From the NCBI GenBank assembly GCA_947311845.1, contig CAMZMU010000107.1:44034316-44098315 (forward strand): 64,000 bases of DNA, written 5' to 3'. The position numbers were made by a program, and so were the translations under genes. The notes below the pieces were generated by a model. That model was given only the letters and a program-made list of their open reading frames with translations. It was not told the origin of the DNA and did not search any database. This document shows positions 22,705-34,232 of the stretch, piece after piece (position 1 is the stretch's first letter; the number at the start of each line of letters is the position of its first letter). The stretch comes from Poa pratensis (lineage: Eukaryota > Streptophyta > Magnoliopsida > Poales > Poaceae).

Positions 22705-23451
22705 ATTGAAAACGCATAATTCAGAACAAAAACGCATAATTCAGTGCAAAAAAGGCATAATTCAGCACTCCCTCGCTACAGAATTCAGAATTCTCTCCGC
22801 CGCCGCGGGAGCAGTACGTAATTTAGAAGAGGCGGCATGGTTTCCATGGGCTTTCTTGAACCATCAACAGGCGGAGACGGGCAGCCAGAGAGAAAGCAAG
22901 CAAGCAGGAGCGCCACAATTCAGAGGAGAATTGGATGGACGGACTCAGCAGCGCGAGTTGACAGTTCAAGAAAGCCTGTGGAAAGCATGCCCGCGCCTCT
23001 TTCCCCATCACCGGGCACCATAATTCAGAGAGGTTGAAGAGAGAGGGACGAGCGAGTGTAGAGAGAGGAGGCAGGGGTGGTTGCGAAAGAAGAGGGAGAG
23101 AGAGAACGTGTGAATCGTGGAGTGGAGTGAGAGCAACGGCCCATGGAGGCGGGGATATAAATAGCGAGGTGTGCTGTGCTGTGCTGTGGGAGAAAACCAA
23201 CACCAACCGGGTGGTGACAGTGGCAGTGGCAGTGGCACGGGCCGGTATATCGTACGTACTGGCAGGGCCTCTGCCAGTGCCAGCGATCAAAGAGGCCCCC
23301 GCACACACACGCCGTCCCCTCCTCCTCCTTTTCCGTGCCGCCACCACACCGCACACGCCGCACCACGGCACCGGAATATTAATCCCCATCCGTCCTACCA
23401 TACCCATGCACGGCGCGCGCTGGAAATACACAATCAGTCAGTCAGTGTATA
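22705..23451 (+). repeat. Duplicated block, copy 2 left part, with TATA box
   Basis: Begins with minisatellite-like CATAATTCAG units, then parallels 20660-21250 (GGCGGCATGGTTTCCATGGG at 22830, purine-rich GAGAGAG, GCGCGCGCTGGAAATACACA at 23411). It has a canonical-looking TATA box TATAAATA at 23156-23163, better than that of copy 1, and a (GTGCT)n expansion near 23170. The block stops at 23451, where the Helitron-like insertion starts. No conserved ORF. Confidence 0.75.
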
Positions 23452-25212
23452 CTACGTAGACATCTGGGCGCGGCGCGGCGACACGCCGCACGCGCTGTAA
23501 TTTGAAATGCGAAAATGCGTCGGAATTTGTCGTCTAGGGTAATTCGAAATACGTAGCAAATTTGAATGTTCGATTATGTTTGTAGGTTGGCATAAATAAA
23601 TTTAGATCTGTAATAAAAAGATATGCATTATATAAACATGTAGTAAAGTTAATCTATAATTTGAAGAACCGCGTCTGAATTTCATATTTAGATGAAGTTA
23701 ATTTAGGTTATTTCCAAATATTTTCCAAATTGAAATATTCAATTTAAGTGCACAATTAGAGGAGATGCATTGTGTGAGCATTTGTTAAATTCAACTCCAT
23801 CGTAATTAGGGGAAGTTCATTTGGAATATTTCCAAATATTGACCAGTCTAGAATTTTCGAACATTTTTTTCCATAAATTATGTTTGTATTTTAGCATAAA
23901 TAGTTGGCAGTTATTTTTCTTGAACATGTTGATATATTTTGGAGTATCTAATTTTTTAAAGCATATTGAAATGTTCGAATATGTTTTTTTCATTAACATT
24001 CAATTTAAGTCCTTAATGCGTGGAAATGCACATTTGTTCAATTGGATTTCATATTAGACAATGTTCATTTACATTACATCCAACTATTTATGAATTTGAA
24101 ATGTTCATTTTGAGGCCATTATTAGAGGAAATGCATTATATGAGCATTTATTAAAAAATTCAACTTCACATAATTAGAGGGTGTGCATTTGGATTTTCTC
24201 CGAATATTCACCAATTTTGAAAGTTCAAATTTGTTAGTTTTATGGCGTCAAAGTAAAATTAACAACATAAATTGGAGACAACCCCATAAGTTCATAAGTT
24301 GGTTATTTAGTGCTTTTACATAAACATGATTCAAAGTTATTCAAACATGGATGAATTTGACATAATCAGATAGCTTACATTTTTCTGAACATTTTGACAT
24401 GTTAAACACATTTTTCTGAATTATAGATTAAAAGATATGAATTCTACAAATTTTAGAATTTCCTGTAATTTTTAATTATCTGACAGTCGGGACCCGCACG
24501 TCAGGTGGGCCCCACGATGACGTCCACAGGTGACGTCAGCCGGCGGCGGACGCGCTCGCGCTCCCGCGGCGGCGCACGCGCGCGAGGCCGTGACCGCGCG
24601 GATCTGCTGGCGGGCGTCGAGGCGAGCCGAACGGGCGGCGCGGCGAGCCATTTGGTCGCCAGAGCCGCCGGCGGTGACCAAAACGGTGGCGGCGGACGGC
24701 GAGCGCGGCGGCGGCGATTCCGGCGCGCGTCGAGCGTCCCGGCTCGCGGCTTTCGGCGAGGAGGTGGAGGAAGCGACGGCGGAGCTCGCCGTGGCCTTCG
24801 ATTCATCCGGGGAGGAGCGGTGCGGCGAGACGGCGCGTCGGCGGCGGCAGCGACGCCGGGGCCGCGCGGGAGAGAGAAGGAGAGGGGGAGGATGTGAGGG
24901 CATTGTTTCAGCGGGGTCCTTGGGTTTGTAGGAATTTTCAGTTGGGTCCATCTTCGCGAGGAAACGTGGGCTGCGGAGCAAGGTTTGGATTTGCGAGAGG
25001 CCTTTTTTGCAAAAATGGCACGGTGACCGGCTGGCGACCGGGCGACGTGGCGCAATGTGATTGGTAGAAAGTCGACTGCTACGGTGTCACGTTTTCTGGG
25101 GGACGACGTGGCCGCATCTGTGACGTCCGTCGCGGCGATCGGACGGCCAGCGGTAATTGTGCGACGTGGACAGCGGGACTGGGCGTGAATCCTACCAACT
25201 TTCATATATAGT
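23452..25212 (-). mobile_element. Helitron-like element (non-autonomous), splits duplicated block
   Basis: The boundaries come from comparison with the uninterrupted block near 21240-21275 in the same window. Read on the minus strand, the element starts about TACTATATATGAAAG (25212) and ends with a GC-rich hairpin (around 23465-23500) a few bases before the insertion point at an A/T junction. The 5' end and GC-rich interior resemble the better-defined Helitron at 53297-55200. The half near 23500-24470 is AT-rich, and 24480-25150 is very GC-rich. There is no Rep/helicase coding. The end is GTAG rather than the standard CTAG, so the 3' boundary is less sure. Confidence 0.6.
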
Positions 25213-25562
25213 ACCATGTATTTTCTCCCATAGCTCCGGTCTTCTTCTTCTTCTTCGAACTGTCTCATCGACCACCTCGTTTTTTATGGGGCACTCAAGA
25301 ACACCTAGTGTAGGCCGAGGGTCGAGAAAAAGACACTCCGAGGTATGATGCCGATTAGTTCTTAGTTCAGCCACACTTGGCAAAAAAACAGCGCTGGACA
25401 AACTCGTAGATGCCAAGCAAAATGTTGACAGGGTACCTACATAGTTAGTTAAAATTTGATTTTAACTGAAACATTATCGACGGATGGAGTACGTTACGTA
25501 CTACTACTACTACTACTTGCGTAACGGAGGTGTCAGTAGTCGATCGGATCCAGATCGGCCGG
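25213..25562 (+). repeat. Duplicated block, copy 2 right part, and short direct repeat copy 2
   Basis: Continues the block interrupted at 23451: TTTTCTCCCATAG, TTC repeat, GGGCACTCAAGAACACCTAG (25289) and CCACACTTGGCAAAAAAACA (25371). It then has the short direct repeat 25437-25560 shared with 22195-22312. Confidence 0.8.
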
Positions 25563-27844
25563 CCTGGGCCTATGCATTGTGGGGGGGCGTAGTCTAGCTC
25601 TAGCTTGTTGCCATGCATGGCCTCCAGTTTGTTTCACGGTTCCGATGATCGACAATAACGTACCACGGCTAGCTCGGTTGATCGCCATGCGTTGCATGGA
25701 TCCGATCGGCGACGTGACGTGGTACGCAGGCAGACGTACGTACGTATATGTACCTACCTGTATGTGCGGACGATTCTGGATCTGCAAAATCGTGTCATCT
25801 GTACGCTAGCTAGCAAACCCATGCATGCTCGCCGCACAAATAAACCCGTGGCGATCGAATTCAGCCAATCTCCTCCCATGATCTAGCTACTACGAGTACA
25901 ACGTAACGTGCATGTCTCTCATCCCAAATTCGTGCATGTCGAGACAAATCATCCCAAATTCGTCCATTATTAATTTGAGCTGCATTTTCAGTTACAAATT
26001 ACTTCCTCCGTTCCACAATGTAACCCTTTTTTAGCTAGCTAGGCTTTACCACTAGGACCGATCCGATCCATGGATCTGCCACCTACCAACCACGAGCGGT
26101 GATCATCGACAAGGCAGCAGGCAGCAGGCAGGAAGGCACACATCCTCCTACCAAATTCTTCTTCCAATATCACAAACACATGCGCGATCCACAAGAGAGG
26201 CCTTGGCTCCAGTTGTCTTTTTTAATTTCCTCCCCTCCAAAGCTCCAACGATGCATCTGAACTTCGTTGTCGTGCAGCCTAGTGGTGTTGCGGTGGGCAC
26301 GGCACGGCAGCGCGCGCTTCGTTGTCGTGAACACGTGCTGCGTGCCCCGCCCGGCACTGAATCGCCAATCGGACAACCTGCCCCCATCGCCAATCGATCC
26401 ATAATCCATCCCTGCTTAGTGTAACAGTAGTACTATATCTCCACTGTCATGCATGGCCATGTGTTTCGGTCGACTTACCCTAAGTTAGTGCTAGCTCAGT
26501 CCTGCTAAATTAAGTTAAGCCTGTCTGTGTATCACAGGGAACTGTCAGGCTGATCAACCATGTGACTGATGTAAATAAAGCAGATCGATGACCCGAATGC
26601 TAATTATGCAAACTGGTGTTGTACGAGACAGTGTTAAAGAAGATCTGGACCACGTGCAAGATGCATGTACACTGTCAGGGAAACGGACATGCGCGTGAGA
26701 GATGAGGGCGGTGAAGCCACTTTTTGAAACGGGGGGTTTTTCCCTCGCTCTCTCGGGATGGGATCGGGTGAACAACACTTGCCATGCCAAGTGGCGTCGT
26801 CCCGTGTGTTCTCCGTACCATGCCTGAGCTGAGCGTATGTACACTTGCAAAGCTACAATGCTGCAGCCTTTGCCGAATGATTCTCAATTAACCGGATGGG
26901 GAGAGCACTGCAGTGATACTACTACCGTACATGTTTCGCTTCAGAAAAGACTCGATGAATGATGGCTGGCTGCAGATCGAATGCCTGTTGCATGCGACAG
27001 CAGGAGAGGATGTGCAGTGCTGCGATAAGGCAGTCAAGTTACAGCAGTCAAGCTACAGTGGTTTCAGTCGCCATTCCACCGAACCTAGCTGCAATACAAA
27101 CTCTGTCTGTCAATCACATAGCTGACCAGCCTCTGGAGGCAGGGATTACATGAGGCTTTTGCGATCAAAGACCGGACGGCAGCAGCAAACACCGTTTGGG
27201 AAAAGAAAAAAAAAAGGGAACACACTAACTGTAGCGGCAACCGGACCCCAGCCTGAATCCGCAGGCAATCGGCTTTCGCCAGGGTCCTTATTATTCAGGC
27301 GTACGTAACATGACAGAACCCAAAAGATGGATGCTGGAAAAACAGCATGGGTCCGGTTAAAAAGTAAACGTACGAGCGAGTGCGGGTTCAGGCTGCACGG
27401 TGCTACTGCTCGGGAAAGTGGATTTCTGTTGGATCTGGGAGTGAGAGATTGATTGTCTCTTGATTATTCTCCTATTTCTCCGGCGAGCAGCCAGGGAGGC
27501 GCGCATGTGCGGGAGCTGTAAAGACCATCGAGCGAGCGGGCCTCCGGGATCTCGAGCATTCTTCTGCACTGCACATTCCCTGGCTAGCTTGTCTCGACAT
27601 GTTCCATCATCACAGCCACAGCAAGCACATCTCACATCTACCCGCACATCCTTGACCGTCGATCGCGGACTAGTAGTATATTTGCACCGGACACCGAGCT
27701 GCCGGCGATCGCACATGGCGGCAACATGCCTTGCTGCCCCTGCTCATGCTATCTCGCTTAGTTTTGCGTTTACCCTGTTGACTTCGCAGTTCGCAAGCAG
27801 TTCAATCAGGGCATGCCCGTCTCAATGCGAGTGCAAAAAATCTA
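25563..27844. other. Intergenic sequence without recognised gene
   Basis: I see no gene, RNA or clear transposon. A lone MITE-type end (CTTCCTCCGTTCCACAATG) is at 26003-26021 with no partner. Codon-length ORFs overlap on both strands without domains. It could be ordinary low-copy DNA. Confidence 0.45.
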
Positions 27845-27967
27845 CTCCCTCCGTTCCAAATTAGATGACTTCCATTTGTCCATATGCGGGTGTATCTATA
27901 CTTGTAACATGTCTAGATACATCCGCATGTGGAAAAATGGAAGTCATCTAATTTGGAACGGAGAGAG
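27845..27967. mobile_element. Stowaway MITE with TA target sites
   Basis: Terminal inverted repeats CTCCCTCCGTTCCAAATTAG and its near-complement, flanked by TA on both sides (27843-27844, 27968-27969). The two halves pair over most of the length, so it folds into one hairpin. Confidence 0.93.
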
Positions 27968-28377
27968 TAACAGAGTACGTACGGTAGGTAGGTTAATCCA
28001 CGGGCGAGAGACAGATCGGGAGATGGATGCATTGCCTCCCTGGCTTCCGGGGACAGGACAACGGAGCATGCACGCGAGGAGATGACAACCTCATTTTTAG
28101 GGGCCACCCATTTGCATGTCCATCGCTTTTTTTTTTTACCTGCCATTGCATTATAGAAGAAAGAATCGGTCCAGTTAATATGGACCCAAAAACCATACAG
28201 TACTCGGTTAATTAAGGGGAACGGAGCGAAAACCACACTCCACGGCCACACTACGCTAGGAATGGAACACCACCGCGCAACGCGAACCCTAAGCACCACG
28301 GTCGCTGCAACTCCAACGCCTAAAAGACGCGTCGGCGACCAACGCCAAGAGTAACCTTGTCGCCCACACGACACAGG
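27968..28377. other. Intergenic sequence before the copia LTR
   Basis: No gene recognised. A short poly-T (28127-28137) sits in otherwise ordinary sequence. Confidence 0.4.
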
Positions 28378-29361
28378 TGTTACGGCAAAGGTTAAGGTGA
28401 GCAGATACACAACTCACCCGTGCCTCCCGGCCTGCAATGAATTTCGAGAATAGGTTCAACCAACAGCAATATGCAGCGGAAAAATAGACACAATCACATG
28501 CACAGGTGACACAAGGATTTACGTGGAAAACCTCCCCAACGTGAGGAGGAAAAACCACGGCTGTGGACCAACCGGTCCACGCAAGCTTCACTATGAGCAA
28601 GAGTCTTCTCCAGAACCTCTGGAGATTACAACACACACCAACTCGTTGCCCACCGGCAACAATAACAACAACAACCACAAGAGGCAAGATATCACAAAGC
28701 AGAGTATCACAGATTCTGTCCCTTCGGTAATCAGCAAACTGCTCTTAAACCGCAGATCCAATCAGCACCAAACTCAGTAGACAAACAGACATATGTGTCC
28801 CCAACATACCCACCAAAGATGAGCTCAATCGGACACCGTTTGCCTGCCCAAACTGTTCTTCTACCAAACCTGCTTCGTGCTGAAACTGCAGCAGTCCGAA
28901 CTGACAAAACCTATCTCAAATCTGATGCTCCTCTGACCCAAACCTCAAACCAGCTATCCAGATCGAAGTACTCAAAGTAAGGAACGAGCTCACCAAGTAT
29001 GGAGTCGATCCAAGCACGTTTGACCCTCCAATCACCGGCTTGAAGGCAGACCGGTCAGATTCACCAAATCCTGACAGAAATCGCCTCTCCTTCTTCTTCC
29101 TCTCTTCTCACTAGGTTGTGGTGTTCTTGTGTGTTCTCTTACTCACTCTTGCAGCACACAAGCAGCAGCAACGTCCTGGTTGCTCTTTTCTACTTGCTAC
29201 TCACGCCACCAAGATTGCCTTGGCTTTCTTCTTCTCTTACCTCACTTGGAGGCAGCTCAGCCGTTGGATGCGAACCTCGATCAACGGTTGAAACGTGTTG
29301 GACTTTCTAGGCTGATGTTGGGCTGCCAACACACCTCCATGTGGAGGGACATGGCCCAACA
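28378..29361 (-). repeat. 3' LTR of the copia element
   Basis: Read on the minus strand it starts TGTTGGGCCATG at 29361, right after a polypurine tract (GGGAGGGGGAGTT, plus 29362-29374), and ends CCGTAACA at 28378. This gives TG...CA borders and a length of about 984 bases. The far border is set only by the CA end and a weak match with the sequence next to the primer-binding site at 33590, so it may shift. Confidence 0.65.
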
Positions 29362-29521
29362 AACTCCCCCTCCCGACATCATGGAGGGTCTCACTGCCTA
29401 CCGGCAGCCATGCCGGCGAGCCGACGGCATATCTCGAGCTTCTCTCTTGTCACCACCTTGGTCAACATATCAGCCCCATTGACATCAGTGTGCACCTTCT
29501 CAATTTGCATTTGCTTGGAAT

Positions 29522-32500
29522 TCAGCACATCCGAATCCAATGATAGCGTACCTCAATATGCTTCGACCTCGAATGAAAACTTGCATTCTTACTTAGGTGA
29601 ATGGCACTCTGGTTATCACAAAACAGCACATACTTGTCTTGTTCAAAACCAAGCTCTCCAGCCAATCGTTTCAGCCACAATAGCTCTTTGCTCGCCTCTG
29701 TTACAGCAATATACTCAGCTTCAGTTGAGGACAATGCCACACATTTTTGCAACCTGCTTTGCCATGCCACTGCTCCCCCTGAATGGGTAACCAAATAACC
29801 TGAAGTAGACTTTCTTGTATCAACATCTCCAGCCATGTCTGAATCTGAAATGCAATCAGCTTGGCCTCACTACCACCAAAACAAATCTTCATATTTGTGG
29901 TGCCCGGAGATACCTCAAATCCACTTCACGGCTTCCCAATGTGGTCTTCCTGGATTAGACATAAATCTGCTCACTACTAACCGCTTGAGCAATGTCAGGC
30001 CGTGTGCACACCATAGCATACATCAAACTCCCAACCGCTGAAGCATAAGGAACATTCTGCATTTCCTTTTCCATCTTCTCATCGGAGGGACATTGCTTCT
30101 TGCTCAACTTGAAGTGAGATGCTAATGGACAGCTCACACTTTTTGCCTTGTCCATCTTGAACTTGCGAAGTACTTTCTCAATGTATTTCTCTTGAGACAA
30201 GTACAACTTGTTGGTTTTTCTGTCTCTCTCAATTCTCATGCCGAGAATACACTTTGCTGGACCCAAGTCTTTCATGGCAAAACTTTTGCTCAACTCTTTC
30301 TTTAGTCTAGCAATTCTTGAGACATTCTTGCCAACAATCAAGATATCATCAACATAGAGCAACAACATGATAAAATCATCACCTGAGAACCTCTGTATAA
30401 ATACACAATGGTCTGAGCTACACCTCTTGTAGCCTTGCTCCCCCATGACAGATTCAAACTTCATGTACCATTGTCTTGGTGCTTGTTTCAGGCCATAGAG
30501 ACTTTTCTTCAACTTGCACACATAGTCTTCTTTGCCTTTAACAAGAAACCCCTCAGGCTGCTCCATGTAGATTTCTTCCTCCAACTCTCCATGTAGGAAA
30601 GCTGTCTTCACATCCATTTGCTCAACCTCCAAGTTGAGACTTGCTGCCAAGCCAAGGATCATTCTAATAGATGTCATCTTCACCACCGGAGAAAATATTT
30701 CATCAAAGTCAATACCTTTTCTCTGGCTGAATCCTTTTACAACTAGCCTGGCCTTGTACCTTGGATGTGTCGTGTGCTCTTCTTGCTTGATTCTGTAGAC
30801 CCACTTGTTCTTTAGAACTTTCTTGCCCTTGGGCAACTTCACCAGCTCATAAGTATGATTGGTATGCAAGGAATCCATTTCTTCTTGCATAGCCTTCTTC
30901 CACTCCTTCTTCTCATCTTTCATTGCATCTGAAAAGCACTCAGGTTCTGAACCATCTGACAATAACACCACATATTGGTCTGATGGGTACCTGGTGGAGG
31001 GAACACGGTTTCTAGTGGACCGTGTGAGTGGAGCTGCTGGTGGACTATCTGGTGCTGGTGCTTCTTGATCATGATCATCATTTTCAGCATCATACTCATG
31101 CTGCTCGGGAGCTTCTTCATCACCTGCACCACCATGTGCATCATCATCATCTTGCACATCTTCTGCATCTTCATTTTCAGCTTCTTGCTCAGCTGAATCT
31201 GCAGGTTCTGGGTCAGAATCAGATCTGTCTTGCTGCTGGTTTTGAGGAGAAACGTGTACCGGAACTTGCTCCGGAACCTGCACCTTTGTCTTCCCAATAT
31301 CCTCAATTGTTTGGTCTTCAACAAACACAACATCACGGCTTCTCACAACCTTTCTTGCTATTGGATCAAACAACTTGTAGCCGAACTGATCACCTCCATA
31401 GCCAAGAAATATGCATTGTCGTGTCTTTGAATCAAGCTTTGACCTCTCATCTTGAGGGATATGAACAAAGGCCTTGCACCCAAAAACCTTCAGGTGTTCA
31501 TATGAGACTTCCTTGTCGTAATAGACCTGTTAGGAACATCTCCCTGCAGTGGATAACTTGGTGAGAGATTAATAAGATAAACTGCAGTCGACAAAGCCTC
31601 ACCCCAATATTTTTTAGGCAGCTTTGCACTTGATAGCAAGCATCTAACTCTCTCAACAATTGTCCTGTTCATCCTCTCAGCAAGACCATTCAGCTGTGGT
31701 GTCTTCGGAGGAGTAAATTGGTGCCTAATTCCCTGCTCCTTGCAATAGGCATCAAATGGGCCAATATACTCTCCCCCATTATCAGTGCGAATGCACTTGA
31801 TCTTCTTCTCAGTTTCTCTCTCAACTGAGACTTGGAATTGCTTGAATACACTTAGTACTTGATCTTTGGTCTCAAAACATAGACCCAAACCTTCCTGGAA
31901 AGTCATCAATAAATGTGACAAAGTACTTTGCTCCACCCATTGACCTCACCGACATTTTACAAACATCGGAATGTACCAAGTCCAACACCTCGGGCTTCTT
32001 GTGAGGAGGTTGACTCTTGAATGCAACTCTGTGTTGCTTCCCCGCTAGGCAATCTGAACATTTCTTGATGTGAACACCTTTCACACCTTTCAACAAATTT
32101 TTCTTCACTAGCACCGTCATTCCCTTCTCACTCATGTGCCCAAGTCTCTTGTGCCACAAAGCACACTTGTCTTCTTTCTGCAATGCATTGACACAAGCAG
32201 CAGAAAGCTTAGCATGAACATGATACAAAACTGAAACCATGTTACCTCTAGCAACAATCAGGTTTCCTTTAGTGAGCTTGTACTGTGCATCTCCAAATCT
32301 GCTCAAGTACCCATCTTTATCAAGCAACCCAACCGAGATATGTTGAGACGAGTGCCTCAACATGCCTCACCGACTTGAGGACTAGTGTGGTACCATTTTC
32401 AGTCTCCAAGTGCACATCTCCTCTTCCAATGATTTGTGCTCTATCATTGTTTCCCATCTTCACAACACCAAAATCACCTGATGTATAGTTTGTGAAGAAC

Positions 32501-33503
32501 TCTCTATGAGATGTAGCATGTATGGTAGCACCGCTGTCCGGAATCCAAGTCATCTCATCACCATCTGCAAGGTTGATGGTCTCATCAGAAACAACAGTGA
32601 TCTTCTCCTCAGTAGTAGAACCAAAACTACCATCATGTTCCTCATGCATGAGAGACATGATCTCCTCAACAACAGTAATCCGGCCCTCACTATCACTGTC
32701 ACTGTCTTGCTGTTTCTGAACTTGCTTCTTCTTTTTCTTTTTATCCTTTTTCCATTCGTCACAATGCCACTTGATATGGCCCTTCTCATGGCAGTGATGG
32801 CACACAAAATCAGCATACTTTCCTTTGCCTTTTGATTTGCTTCTACTTCTTTCAGCCCCTTTACTCGGACCTCTACTCTTGCTTCTCCCCCGTGACTGAG
32901 TCACCAACACTTCGGAGTGTGAAGAAGAGCTATCCTTGTCTGCAATTTTTCTGGACTCTTCATTTAGTACCTTGGTCTTCACAAGGTTCCAAGTGACAAC
33001 TCCATTAGGTGCTGAATTGCAAACGGTGACCTTAAAGGTCTCCCACGTGTCCGGTAATGAGCCAAGTAGCAGCAAGGCTCTCACTTCATCTTCAAATGTG
33101 ATTCCCATTGAAGATAGCTGATTAATAATGCCCTGAAATTCATTCACATGATCTGCAATTGGAGTTCCTTCTTTGTACCTTAACCGCATCAATTTCTTGA
33201 TCAAGAACATCTTGTTGGTACCTTCTTTGCGAGCATACAGCTCCTCCAATTTCTGCCATAAGGTGCGTGCATGTGTCTCATCAATGATATGGTTCAAAAC
33301 ATTGTCATCGACCCATTGTCGAATGAACCCACAAGCTTGAGATGAAGTACCTCCCACAGATCTTCCTTCATATCCTCGGGCATCTCTGTGGAGAACACCG
33401 GCCTCCAGTATTCTTTTACATACAGTAAATCCTTCATCTTACTCTTCCAAGCTTGATAATTTGTACCATTCAATGATATCATTCTGTTGGTATTCACTTC
33501 CAT
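29522..33503 (-). pseudogene. Ty1/copia gag-pol, broken by frameshifts
   Basis: Domains appear in copia order on the minus strand. Gag starts at 33503 and has a zinc knuckle CHHCHEKGHIKWHC (about 32770). Protease is at WIPDSGATIHATS (about 32540). Integrase has its zinc-binding segment HKRLGHMSEKGM (32150), FIDDFPGRF and IRTDNGGEYIGPFD (31780). Reverse transcriptase has KARLVVKGFSQRKGIDFDEI (30730) and catalytic YVDDILIVG (30330). RNase H has SSTEAEYIAVTEASKELLWL (29720). Integrase before RT identifies copia rather than gypsy. The single long frame is split by at least five frameshifts (near 33340, 32340, 31900, 31400 and 29960), so no polyprotein can be made. Confidence 0.92.
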
Positions 33504-33576
33504 CTTTCAACACAAGCAAACTGCACTCAGCCCAAAACAAACCTTGCTCTGAAACTTGAGTACAAACTGAACCTCA

Positions 33577-33588
33577 GCTCTGATACCA
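33577..33588 (-). other. Primer-binding site of the copia element
   Basis: TGGTATCAGAGC on the minus strand, the standard match to the 3' end of initiator methionine tRNA, lying about 75 bases before the gag start. The LTR would be expected to end just beyond it, near 33592, with ...CTCAACA. Confidence 0.88.
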
Positions 33589-33758
33589 CTCTGTTGAGGT
33601 GTGGAGAAGGTAAGGGGAGAAGATACACCACTTTCGGATTTTCGGATCGAAACTACGAGGCACGCATGTGAAGGAGCAAGTGAGATCGACAAACATACTA
33701 CCTTCGTCTCGCGACTCGACCTCACGCCGGCGCCACGGTTCAGTCTCGTAAGTAAATA

Positions 33759-33855
33759 CTCTCTGTTCGATCCATAAAAAAGTGTCGTGGAAAATGAACT
33801 TACCTAGTACAAATTCATATCTATACTTGTGACACTTTTCATGGATCGGAGGGAG
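33759..33855. mobile_element. Stowaway MITE
   Basis: About 97 bases with paired ends (CTCTCTGTTCGATCCATAAA against TTCATGGATCGGAGGGAG) and TA on either side. It lies where the copia 5' LTR ought to be. Confidence 0.88.
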
Positions 33856-33896
33856 TATAACAAGAAATGGATTGTGAAATGAAACCACGTTCAGCT

Positions 33897-34211
33897 CAAA
33901 ACTTAAGCCCCAAACATTTGTTTTCACTCTTTATATCCATAGGGAACTGAATTGTTACTCGTGAGATTCCTGCCCGGCCCATGATCAATTTGCCCAATCG
34001 GCCGGTCCGTCCAAACAAAGTTAGGCTATCAGTCACAGGCTGCAAAAGGAAAAAAACGATGACGCTATCAATGGTGCTGCACACATTTTGTCTAGAACGT
34101 GTGATGTATCTAGCTCAGGTTTGATCCTAGATTATGCTCCGGATTGTATCCGGGAGACTTTGTATTTTGATATTAATTAATCAATAAAGTGTTGTTTACC
34201 CTAAAAAAAAA
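33897..34211 (+). mobile_element. Probable 3' fragment of a LINE with poly(A)
   Basis: The stretch ends with AATCAATAAAGTGTTG and a run of ten A at 34202-34212. An 8-bp repeat GTTCAGCT occurs before it (33889-33896) and after it (34213-34220), which could be a target duplication. Short and without coding, so the call rests on the tail. Confidence 0.4.
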
Positions 34212-34232
34212 AGTTCAGCTGCGCTTACGGCC

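Noticed and set aside
22268..22717. Independent gene on the minus strand at 22.3-22.7 kb
   Set aside because: It is the copied DRE2 5' end; coding similarity stops at the junction.
24501..25268. 255-codon minus-strand ORF in the GC-rich part of the Helitron-like element
   Set aside because: Composition-driven (Arg/Pro/Ala), no domain, and not kept in the related element at 53297-55200.
27460..27864. 134-codon plus-strand ORF with a hydrophobic stretch
   Set aside because: No family resemblance, overlaps other frames, and runs into the Stowaway end.
31028..31564. 178-codon His/Leu-rich plus-strand ORF
   Set aside because: Antisense to copia pol, an acidic spacer region read backwards.
33897..34211. 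Copia 5' LTR continuing through this region
   Set aside because: No alignment to the 3' LTR by eye; the sequence ends in poly(A), which fits a retroposon instead.
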